Shown here one piece after another: positions 1-6,700 of a stretch of DNA of 42,599 bases. The stretch's first letter is position 1. Every line of letters starts with the position of its first letter. This DNA comes from CAYRTD01 sp964426915. GTDB taxonomy: Bacteria > Bacteroidota > Bacteroidia > Bacteroidales > GCA-2748055. The notes below the pieces were generated by a model. That model saw only the letters and a program-made list of their open reading frames with translations, was not told the origin of the DNA and ran no database searches. The DNA is taken from assembly GCA_964426915.1 (NCBI GenBank), contig CAYRTD010000015.1, forward strand, positions 1 through 42,599, read 5' to 3'. The position numbers were made by a program, and so were the translations under genes.

Positions 1-70
1 ATACTAATGTATTCGAGGATTTAAAATTTTTGCAGCAACGCAGATATCGGACATTTTGGCCAGACACCAG

Positions 71-742
71 TTACAAATCTTCTTTGATAACCCTATCCTC
101 ATCAATTCCCAGCTTTTTAAAAAGTCCATTCATCATTTGCATCATAGGAGGAGGACCACAGAGATATATCACTTCTGACTTATGTACATTGTTTTCCCTG
201 AGGATATCTTCGTTTATAAAACCCTGTTTATAACCTTCTGCTTTTTCATCTGACAAAACATTGATGAAGTTATCCCCGAGCATATTTCTGAATTCCTCTT
301 CATAAATAATATCCTCCTTTGTTTTATTACCAAAAATAAGTTTGTTTTTGCCTGTTTTATCTTTAGCTCTAAGATCTCTTAAAATTGAAACAAAAGGGGT
401 AACTCCTGCTCCACCTGCAATAAAAACACCTTCCTTTTCATAGTGGATAGCTCCCCATACTTCACGAAGTATGAACTCATCCCCTTCTTTCAGATCACGG
501 AGCTTATTTGTCATACCCTCGTGATCGGTATAGCTTTTAATGGTGAATTCAAGATGATCATCCTCCGGTAAACTGGTAAATGTAAAAGGTCTTTTCTCAT
601 CCTTCCATTTTTCTTTATTAATAGATACTTCGGTTGCCTGTCCCGGAGTAAAAGTATATCCGTCGGGTTTTTCTGTAACAATCCTTTGAACATCGTGGGT
701 TACCGGTGAGATTGATAGAATTTTAACAATATGTTTTTCCAT
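71..742 (-). CDS. FAD/NAD(P)-binding oxidoreductase, ferredoxin/flavodoxin reductase-like
   Basis: A 223-residue single-module flavoprotein reductase of the FNR superfamily. It should move electrons between NAD(P)H, FAD and an unknown acceptor in the cytoplasm. The FAD-binding signature RPFTFTS lies at residues 51-57. The nucleotide-binding glycine motif GGAGVTPF lies at 110-117, and the C-terminal CGPPPM motif of the NAD(P) domain at 195-200. There is no iron-sulfur or globin extension, so it is a bare reductase core. The start is an ATG just 4 nt behind a good -7 box (TAATATTG). The YjbQ gene lies 60 nt upstream on the same strand. The acceptor cannot be read from the sequence; it could be flavodoxin, ferredoxin or rubredoxin, and the rubredoxin gene in this window is far away. 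Confidence 0.85.
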   Translation of the reverse strand: MEKHIVKILSISPVTHDVQRIVTEKPDGYTFTPGQATEVSINKEKWKDEKRPFTFTSLPEDDHLEFTIKSYTDHEGMTNKLRDLKEGDEFILREVWGAIHYEKEGVFIAGGAGVTPFVSILRDLRAKDKTGKNKLIFGNKTKEDIIYEEEFRNMLGDNFINVLSDEKAEGYKQGFINEDILRENNVHKSEVIYLCGPPPMMQMMNGLFKKLGIDEDRVIKEDL

Positions 743-746
743 TTTA

Positions 747-778
747 CAATATTATTTGGAGTTAATAATTACATCAAA
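747..778 (-). promoter_or_regulatory. Bacteroidota-type promoter for the flavoprotein reductase
   Basis: On the minus strand TTTG (775-778) is followed after exactly 20 nt by TAATATTG (747-754). This is one mismatch from the Bacteroidota -7 consensus TAnnTTTG at consensus spacing. The ATG begins only 4 nt after the -7 box, so a transcript started here would be nearly or fully leaderless. Confidence 0.55.
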
Positions 779-802
779 AGAGTTTAGGGAAATGACCTTT
801 TC

Positions 803-1216
803 TCATTCTCCCGTTACTGTAAGTACCAGTTTTCTTCTTCCACCACGGTTCCGGAATTCACAAAGATAGATGCCCTGCCAGGTACCAAGATTAAGCTTCC
901 CTTTTGTTACAGGAATGGTTAATGACTGACCGAAAAGAGAGGATTTAATGTGAGCCGGCATATCATCCGGGCCTTCGCTTGTATGTCTGTAAACAGGATC
1001 ATTCTCGGGTATTAGTTTATTCATGAAATTCTCAAAATCAGTTCTTACTGATGGGTCGGCATCTTCATTCATGGTAATGCCGGCGGAAGTATGTTTGATA
1101 AGAATATTTACCAGTCCTGTTTGTGGTAATTGTGGAAGTTGCTTTTCAATTTCTGAGTTTATGAGATGGAACCCACGCGGATGAGGATCCAGCTGAATTT
1201 CTTTTTGGGTGATCAT
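803..1216 (-). CDS. YjbQ family protein (UPF0047, secondary thiamine-phosphate synthase-like)
   Basis: A 137-residue protein that fills the whole YjbQ/UPF0047 fold. Family signatures are clear: IKHTSAGITMNED near residues 40-52, YRHTSEGPDDMPAH in the middle, and GTWQGIYLCEF followed by NRGGRRKL at the C-terminus. The conserved His, Asp and Glu residues in these motifs suggest a small metal-binding active site. Some family members are named for a weak thiamine-phosphate synthase activity, but the physiological role is not settled. The gene ends 60 nt before the reductase start and may be co-transcribed with it. The start ATG (1214-1216) gives the standard N-terminus; there is no signal peptide, so it is cytoplasmic. 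Confidence 0.9.
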   Translation of the reverse strand: MITQKEIQLDPHPRGFHLINSEIEKQLPQLPQTGLVNILIKHTSAGITMNEDADPSVRTDFENFMNKLIPENDPVYRHTSEGPDDMPAHIKSSLFGQSLTIPVTKGKLNLGTWQGIYLCEFRNRGGRRKLVLTVTGE

Positions 1217-1382
1217 AGGAGTCGGTATAAAAATTTTGATTAATAACTATTAAGCCAACAAAGCAGGAGGTAAAATTGTTAGTAAATTCCATAATTTTCA
1301 CTATATTTCTTTTTTTTCAGGTCAGAGAGTATCCTGATGTCATTAGGTTCCGCGAAAAATACCGGAATGATTTTTTTTTGTT

Positions 1383-1390
1383 TATTTTTG
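1383..1390 (+). promoter_or_regulatory. -7 promoter element TATTTTTG
   Basis: An exact match to TAnnTTTG lies 16 nt before the ATG at 1407. No clear TTTG sits at the -33 position, so the element is supported only by the -7 box and its location. Confidence 0.35.
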
Positions 1391-1406
1391 CTCATTTTAT
1401 AAACTT

Positions 1407-2039
1407 ATGGCAATTCGAAAGCTAATAATACTAATCTTTTTCATTTGGCTTAGCACAGGCCTCTACGGTCAGAAAGAAAACCTTATCCAATTTTCCGGAG
1501 TGATAAGGAATCTGAAATATGAGCCGGTAGAGAACGTGCATGTAATTAATCTTAGAAAAGGTACAGGCACAACCTCCAATGAAAAGGGAATTTTTTCTTT
1601 TATTGTAAAACCCTCAGACAGCATCCTGTTCAGGGCCATCGGTTACAAAAGCTCTCTTGTCAGTATTCCGGATACACTCACAGAATCACATTACCCGCGG
1701 GATGTTTACTTATTGAATGACACCATCAGGCTTACAGAAGTCAAGATTTTTCCGTGGAAGTCCTATGAAGAATTTAAAGTTGCATTTATTAATCTGGAAC
1801 TTCCTGACGATGACATGCAAAGAGCCATGAAAAATATTGAAATAATAAAAGCACAGTTAAATATGGACTTTGAACCCAATGCCGATCTTGCCTTTAAAAA
1901 TACTATGCGGCAGCAGTATGAAAAACTTTATTATGCCGGCCAATATCCTTCCATTTCTATTCTCAATCCTTTAAACTGGGTGAAATTCTTTGAAGCTCTC
2001 AAAAAAGGAGATTTCAAGCAAAAAGAGGATGATGATTAA
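1407..2039 (+). CDS. Exported protein with carboxypeptidase-like regulatory domain
   Basis: A 210-residue protein with an N-terminal signal peptide ending near residue 21 (LYGQ). A CarboxypepD_reg-like beta-sandwich domain follows at about residues 28-110 (FSGVIRNLKYEPVENVHV, then GTTSNEKGIFSF and FRAIGYKS). The remaining roughly 100 residues are charged, mainly helical and end in an acidic tail (KQKEDDD); I do not recognise this part. In Bacteroidota this domain is common in proteins that work with outer-membrane receptors or in the periplasm. It directly precedes the TonB-dependent receptor at 2103 through a mini-ORF that overlaps both genes. I infer an accessory periplasmic role for that receptor; the function is unknown. 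Confidence 0.8.
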   Translation: MAIRKLIILIFFIWLSTGLYGQKENLIQFSGVIRNLKYEPVENVHVINLRKGTGTTSNEKGIFSFIVKPSDSILFRAIGYKSSLVSIPDTLTESHYPRDVYLLNDTIRLTEVKIFPWKSYEEFKVAFINLELPDDDMQRAMKNIEIIKAQLNMDFEPNADLAFKNTMRQQYEKLYYAGQYPSISILNPLNWVKFFEALKKGDFKQKEDDD

Positions 2040-2106
2040 AATTTTGACAGGAATTCTTACAATTTTTTTCTTTATCTCCAGTTATAGCTTATATCCCGAA
2101 GCATGA
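2029..2106 (+). CDS. 25-codon hydrophobic bridging ORF
   Basis: ATG at 2029 (with a second ATG at 2032) opens a 25-residue ORF starting MMIKILTGILTIFFFISSYS and ending at a TGA at 2104-2106. It overlaps the end of the upstream gene, and its stop shares ATGA with the start of the TonB receptor at 2103. The peptide looks like a basic-hydrophobic signal segment. The arrangement would allow translational coupling across the 63-nt gap between the two long genes. It may equally be chance, since the region is AT-rich. Confidence 0.4.
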   Translation: MMIKILTGILTIFFFISSYSLYPEA

Positions 2107-4568
2107 AAAATTTCTTGTTCATATGCCTTTCGCTTCTACTCTGTCTGAGCCTGGAAAATTTAAATGCTCAAAGCAAAATTACCGGTAAAATTACCGATAA
2201 AGATGGTCTGGCAGTATTTTTGGCCAATATAGCGGTTAAAGGTGAGAACATAGGTACTATGACGAATGCTTCAGGATCTTTTGATCTGAGAGTACCTGCA
2301 AATGAAAATCTTGAAATTGTAGTGTCATGTGTAGGATTCCGAACCAGAGAACTCAACCTTAGCCTAAATCCCGGTGAAATAAAAGAATTGAATATTGAGC
2401 TTGAAGAAGAGATTACGGCAATCAATGAAGTATCGGTAAGTGCCAGACAGGAAAGAGCGACTTCATTTAGCAGTATTGATATCAATTCGATCGCACTGCT
2501 TCCCAATACAACAGGTTCTATAGAAACTATCATCAAGACCCTGCCCGGGGTTTCCTCCAACAATGAATTAAGTTCTCAGTATTCTGTCAGAGGAGGAAAT
2601 TATGATGAAAACCTGATCTATGTAAACGATATTGAGATTTACCGTCCTTTTCTGGTTCGCTCCGGACAGCAGGAAGGCCTCAGCTTTATCAATTCCGATC
2701 TTATTTCTTCCATACGTTTTTCAGCCGGTGGATTCGATGCCCGTTACGGAGATAAGATGTCATCCGTTCTGGATATTCAATACAGACGGCCTGAAGCCTT
2801 TGGAGGATCCGTATCTTTAAGTCTGCTGGGAGGTTCATTACATTTGGAGGGTTTAAGTAAAAACGGTAAATTCAGTATGATTGGAGGTATACGCTACAAA
2901 ACCTCAGCTTATCTCCTGAACAGCCTTGAAACAGAAGGAGATTACCAGCCGCAGTTTGGAGATGTACAGACCTTGTTAAGGTATAAGATCTCTCCCAAAC
3001 TGGAATTAAGCTTTCTGGGCAATATTTCACTGAATCAGTATAATTTTGCTCCCACAATAAAGGATACCGAATTCGGTACTTCTTCAACTCCCCTAAACCT
3101 GAAAATCTATTATCAGGGTAATGAAGTCGACCGCTTTGACACCTACCTCGGATCGGTAAGTCTTGAGTACAAGCCACGCCCAAACCTGAAATTGAAATTT
3201 ATAAATTCTGCTTTTAATACTGCAGAAAGCGAAACCTACGATATAATTGGACAATACCTTATAAATGAACTTGATAATACCATTGGTTCAGAAACCTATG
3301 GCGACAGTATCCTGAATATCGGTATTGGTGCCTTTCATAATCATGCCAGGAATTATCTTGATGCTTATGTATATTCTCTTTCCCATATTGGTGATTATGA
3401 TGTTTACAATCACAAAATTAAATGGGGCATTGGTTACGAATACCATCAAATTTACGATAAACTCAGTGAATGGGATCTGATCGATTCCGCAGGCTATTCT
3501 GTTCCAACAGGATCAGAGAAACTGGAACTCTTTGATGTTATTAAAGCCGAAAATGAACTTACAAATTATAAGTTAACTGCTTTTTTGCAGGATACATGGG
3601 GTTTTAAAGGCCTGCATAATTCCTACTTCATCACTGCAGGAATACGGACCACTTATCTGGGTTTGAATGAACAATTTTTACTGAGCCCGCGTGCTTCATT
3701 TTCCCTGAAACCCGAATGGGAAAAAGACATCATGTTTCATCTTTCATCAGGTATATACTATCAGTCTCCTTTTTATAAGGAAATGCGTAATCCGCAGGGA
3801 ATTGTCAATAAAGACCTGAAAGCCCAGAAATCCGTCCACATGGTAGCGGGAGGGGATTATATTTTCACTTCCTGGAACCGGCCCTTTAAATTTACTACCG
3901 AAATATACTATAAACATCTGACCAACCTGGTACCCTATAAGGTCGATAACGTACGAATACGCTATGCCGGCGAAAATTTGGCTAAAGGTTATGCCACCGG
4001 AATAGACTTCAAGCTTAACGGTGAATTCGTAAAAGGTGCGGAATCATGGCTAAGTCTTTCTTTTATGCGAACCCGAGAGGATATTAAGAATGACCTGGTT
4101 ACATTCATAAACGAGGATGGGAATCCTGAAAGTTTTGAACCGGGCTATTATCCCAGACCCACAGATCAGCTTATGTCTTTTGGACTTTATTTTCAGGACT
4201 ATCTGCCGAACAACCCTGAATACAAGGTCAGTCTGAATTTCCTCTATGGTTCCAGGTTGCCTTATGGATCCTTCAATAAAGACCGTTATGATGATATATT
4301 CCGATTACCTCCTTACCGCAGGGTGGATATAGGCTTTTCAAAGATCCTTGTACAAGAAGGTTCCGGACCGGGAGAGAACAATCCTTTCCGAAATTTTAAA
4401 AATATCTGGATTAGTGCCGAAATTTTCAATTTACTTGGGATAAAAAATACCATTTCCTATCTATGGATAAGAACCGTATCTAACCAGGAAAATATACCAG
4501 GAGTACTGGCAGCTCCAAATTACCTGACAAACAGAAGGTTTAATATTAAAATAACAGCAAAGTTCTGA
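2103..4568 (+). CDS. TonB-dependent outer-membrane receptor with N-terminal carboxypeptidase-regulatory domain
   Basis: An 821-residue outer-membrane receptor for active, TonB/ExbBD-energised uptake of an unknown ligand. A signal peptide covers residues 1-22 (cleavage near NAQS). A CarboxypepD_reg-like domain follows at about 24-105 (ITGKITDKDGLAVFLANIAV). The plug domain lies at about 125-230, with hallmarks LPGVSSNNELSSQYSVRGGNYDENLIYVNDIEIY split over this region, then FSAGGFDARYGDKMSSVLDI. The rest is a beta-barrel rich in alternating aromatic residues, ending in phenylalanine as expected for an outer-membrane protein. At 821 residues it is shorter than SusC proteins (about 1000) and no SusD partner follows, so it is more likely a siderophore, cofactor or small-substrate receptor than a polysaccharide SusC. 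The substrate cannot be told from the sequence. Confidence 0.9.
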   Translation: MKNFLFICLSLLLCLSLENLNAQSKITGKITDKDGLAVFLANIAVKGENIGTMTNASGSFDLRVPANENLEIVVSCVGFRTRELNLSLNPGEIKELNIELEEEITAINEVSVSARQERATSFSSIDINSIALLPNTTGSIETIIKTLPGVSSNNELSSQYSVRGGNYDENLIYVNDIEIYRPFLVRSGQQEGLSFINSDLISSIRFSAGGFDARYGDKMSSVLDIQYRRPEAFGGSVSLSLLGGSLHLEGLSKNGKFSMIGGIRYKTSAYLLNSLETEGDYQPQFGDVQTLLRYKISPKLELSFLGNISLNQYNFAPTIKDTEFGTSSTPLNLKIYYQGNEVDRFDTYLGSVSLEYKPRPNLKLKFINSAFNTAESETYDIIGQYLINELDNTIGSETYGDSILNIGIGAFHNHARNYLDAYVYSLSHIGDYDVYNHKIKWGIGYEYHQIYDKLSEWDLIDSAGYSVPTGSEKLELFDVIKAENELTNYKLTAFLQDTWGFKGLHNSYFITAGIRTTYLGLNEQFLLSPRASFSLKPEWEKDIMFHLSSGIYYQSPFYKEMRNPQGIVNKDLKAQKSVHMVAGGDYIFTSWNRPFKFTTEIYYKHLTNLVPYKVDNVRIRYAGENLAKGYATGIDFKLNGEFVKGAESWLSLSFMRTREDIKNDLVTFINEDGNPESFEPGYYPRPTDQLMSFGLYFQDYLPNNPEYKVSLNFLYGSRLPYGSFNKDRYDDIFRLPPYRRVDIGFSKILVQEGSGPGENNPFRNFKNIWISAEIFNLLGIKNTISYLWIRTVSNQENIPGVLAAPNYLTNRRFNIKITAKF

Positions 4569-4606
4569 CCAACCTCCTCATGTTATTTTTTCTGAATAGC
4601 ATCAAT

Positions 4607-5191
4607 TCACCTTTCCATTTCCTTCCATGTCCCCTGAAACACAAATTCGTCGGTTTCTTTCCGTGTTCTTCGCATTAATTCCCGACGTTTAAGTTCCATG
4701 GGAAGATTGTCGATCTCACCCGGGTAACCGATAGCGATCATTGCACCAGGTTCAAATCTTTCCGGAATACCTAAGGTTTTCCTGGCTCCCTCAGCATCAT
4801 ATCCTCCCATCTGATGAACATATAACCCCATGGAAGTTGCCTGGGTCAGGAGATTACCAACAGCCATTCCCAGATCATGGAAGGCGTATTTATTAGGCTT
4901 GCCCTTGTAATCGGATATTACCTCGGCAACACTGAGTGCAAGCACCGGGGCCGAGTGTGCCCAGATCTTATTTCCTTCATGCAGAAGATGAAAAAATCGA
5001 TTATACTCATCCAATGATTCTTTTGTAGAATAAATAAAACGCCAGGGTTGAGCATTCCTGCTTGAAGGCGCCCATCGTGCCGCATCAAATAATAACATCA
5101 AGTCATCACGGCTGGGCATTTCCGAAGAAAAAGAAACAATACTTCTCCTTTTTTTCAGAAGGTGAAAAATATTTCGTGTTTTAATCTCCAT
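4607..5191 (-). CDS. Nitroreductase family protein
   Basis: A 194-residue FMN-dependent NAD(P)H oxidoreductase of the nitroreductase family. The N-terminal RRSIVSFSSEMPSRDDL and AARWAPSSRNAQPWRF segments form the classic FMN phosphate-binding region. The middle segment AVGNLLTQATSMGLYVHQMGG and the C-terminal AIGYPGE are also typical. Family members reduce nitroaromatics, quinones or flavins, or take part in cofactor metabolism; the substrate here is unknown. There is no signal peptide, so it is cytoplasmic. The gene is convergent with the TonB receptor (38 nt gap, no obvious terminator) and stands alone. A promoter lies directly upstream. Confidence 0.88.
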   Translation of the reverse strand: MEIKTRNIFHLLKKRRSIVSFSSEMPSRDDLMLLFDAARWAPSSRNAQPWRFIYSTKESLDEYNRFFHLLHEGNKIWAHSAPVLALSVAEVISDYKGKPNKYAFHDLGMAVGNLLTQATSMGLYVHQMGGYDAEGARKTLGIPERFEPGAMIAIGYPGEIDNLPMELKRRELMRRTRKETDEFVFQGTWKEMER

Positions 5192-5198
5192 AGCATTA

Positions 5199-5230
5199 CA
5201 AAGCTAATACTTTAAGAAGATAACGTGAAA
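5199..5230 (-). promoter_or_regulatory. Bacteroidota-type promoter for the nitroreductase
   Basis: An exact -7 box TAGCTTTG (5199-5206, minus strand) is preceded after 20 nt by TTTC (5227-5230), one mismatch from the -33 TTTG. The ATG starts 7 nt after the -7 box, so the 5' leader would be extremely short. Confidence 0.55.
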
Positions 5231-5268
5231 ACGGAAAAATTGTTTATCCCTCTAATGTTCGGGATCAA

Positions 5269-5357
5269 GGCTTGCCACCGCACGTCGCTGAAGCTCTCGG
5301 TACCAGGGCTGAGGCCTTCGCCAGAGACTTCTGCGACAGCTTGCGGAAGCACAAGCC
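5269..5357. repeat. REP-like GC-rich palindromic intergenic element, copy 1
   Basis: Left arm 5269-5298 and right arm 5324-5357 form a long imperfect inverted repeat. The left arm read in reverse complement starts GAGAGCTTCAGCGACGTGCGG and the right arm starts GAGACTTCTGCGACAGC; both end in CAAGCC. GC content is far above the AT-rich surroundings. The right-arm core TTCTGCGACAGCTTGCGG recurs in altered form at 34401-34418, so this looks like a dispersed element rather than a local terminator. Confidence 0.5.
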
Positions 5358-5451
5358 CCCCAGTCTTTTGTGCAGCATAATAATTTTTCGTTAATTATTA
5401 TAATTAATCGTTTGTTTCCTCTAATTTTAGGCTTTCGTTTTTTGTTGAATC

Positions 5452-5461
5452 NNNNNNNNNN
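5452..5461. other. Assembly gap (ten N)
   Basis: Ten consecutive N followed by thirteen A and the rocD start codon. The fixed small size suggests a scaffolding placeholder of unknown true length. The promoter and 5' leader of rocD may be missing or distorted here. The ORF running through the gap on the minus strand is an artefact. Confidence 0.95.
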
Positions 5462-5475
5462 AAAAAAAAAAAAAT

Positions 5476-6684
5476 ATGAAAACTCAGGATTATATTTCAA
5501 GAGAAGATAAGTATGGCGCTCATAATTATCACCCCCTGCCGGTTGTGCTTGATAAGGGTGAAGGTATTTATGTTTGGGATGTGGAAGGAAAGAGGTATTT
5601 TGACTTTTTGTCAGCCTATTCAGCTGTAAACCAGGGGCATTCAAATCCAAAAATCGTAGAGGCAATGATAGAGCAAGCCAAAAAACTCACTCTTACCTCA
5701 AGAGCCTTTTATAATAGTGTGCTAGGCGAATATGAAGAGTATATCACAAAATACTTTGGATATGATAAAGTCCTTCCCATGAATACCGGTGCTGAAGGAG
5801 ATGAAACAGCACTGAAATTATGCCGTCGGTGGGCATATGATAAAAAGGGAATTCCTGAGAATAAAGCTAAGATCATTGTGTGCGAAGGCAATTTCCACGG
5901 CCGTACCATTACAATCATTTCCATGTCGACAGATCCGGATTCCTATAAAGGCTTCGGTCCCTATACTCCCGGGTTTATTAAGATCCCGTACAACGACATT
6001 CCGGCTCTGGAAAAAGCCCTGGAAGATCCTGAAATTGCAGGCTTTCTGGTAGAACCCATACAAGGTGAAGCAGGTGTTTATGTGCCCGAAGACGGCTACC
6101 TGAAAAAAGCTTATGACATGTGCAAAGAGAAAAATGTTTTATTTATTGCTGATGAAGTACAGACCGGTATTGCACGGACAGGTAAACTCCTGGCCTCCGA
6201 CCATGAAGGCGTCAGACCCGATATTCTGATTCTTGGAAAAGCCCTTTCTGGTGGGGTATATCCGGTTTCAGCGGTACTAGCAGACGATGATATTATGCTC
6301 ACCATAAAGCCCGGAGAACACGGATCAACCTTCGGAGGGAATCCCGTTGCAGCAAAAGTTGCCATCGCCGCTCTCGAAGTTGTTAAAGAAGAAAAACTCG
6401 CGGATAATGCTGAAAAACTTGGCGTGATCTTTCGCAGGGAAATGGAAAAGATCGATTCCCCGATGATTGAACTGGTAAGAGGTAAGGGCTTACTTAATGC
6501 AGTCGTTATCAAACCAAAAGACGGGAAAACCGCATGGGATGTCTGTGTTTCATTAAAAGAAAACGGATTGCTTGCCAAACCCACTCATGAGCATATTATT
6601 CGCTTTGCTCCTCCACTCATTATTAATGAAGAACAACTGAAGGAAGCAATTGAAATCATTAAAAAGACAATTCTCGAATTCTAA
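5476..6684 (+). CDS. rocD: Ornithine--oxo-acid aminotransferase
   Basis: A 402-residue class III PLP-dependent aminotransferase. It should convert ornithine and 2-oxoglutarate to glutamate-5-semialdehyde and glutamate, linking arginine and proline metabolism. The N-terminus (SREDKYGAHNYHPLPVVL) and FDFLSAYSAVNQGH are diagnostic of ornithine aminotransferase rather than acetylornithine or GABA aminotransferase. The PLP lysine is K255 in the motif ILGKALSGG, with the upstream aspartate in FIADEVQTG. Length matches the family. The start lies 14 bases after the N gap, so a longer N-terminus cannot be excluded, but the sequence begins where family members do. The M13 peptidase follows after 16 nt and is probably co-transcribed. 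Confidence 0.93.
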   Translation: MKTQDYISREDKYGAHNYHPLPVVLDKGEGIYVWDVEGKRYFDFLSAYSAVNQGHSNPKIVEAMIEQAKKLTLTSRAFYNSVLGEYEEYITKYFGYDKVLPMNTGAEGDETALKLCRRWAYDKKGIPENKAKIIVCEGNFHGRTITIISMSTDPDSYKGFGPYTPGFIKIPYNDIPALEKALEDPEIAGFLVEPIQGEAGVYVPEDGYLKKAYDMCKEKNVLFIADEVQTGIARTGKLLASDHEGVRPDILILGKALSGGVYPVSAVLADDDIMLTIKPGEHGSTFGGNPVAAKVAIAALEVVKEEKLADNAEKLGVIFRREMEKIDSPMIELVRGKGLLNAVVIKPKDGKTAWDVCVSLKENGLLAKPTHEHIIRFAPPLIINEEQLKEAIEIIKKTILEF

Positions 6685-6700
6685 TATTATAAAAAACAAG

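Noticed and set aside
2872..3183. Minus-strand ORF inside the TonB receptor gene
   Set aside because: It is a shadow frame of a clear beta-barrel coding region.
5252..5665. Minus-strand ORF of 137 codons crossing the N gap
   Set aside because: It reads through ambiguous bases and poly-A, and overlaps the well-supported rocD start on the other strand.
6650..6700. Longer start for the M13 peptidase
   Set aside because: The extension overlaps rocD and precedes a proper lipoprotein signal peptide at 6701.
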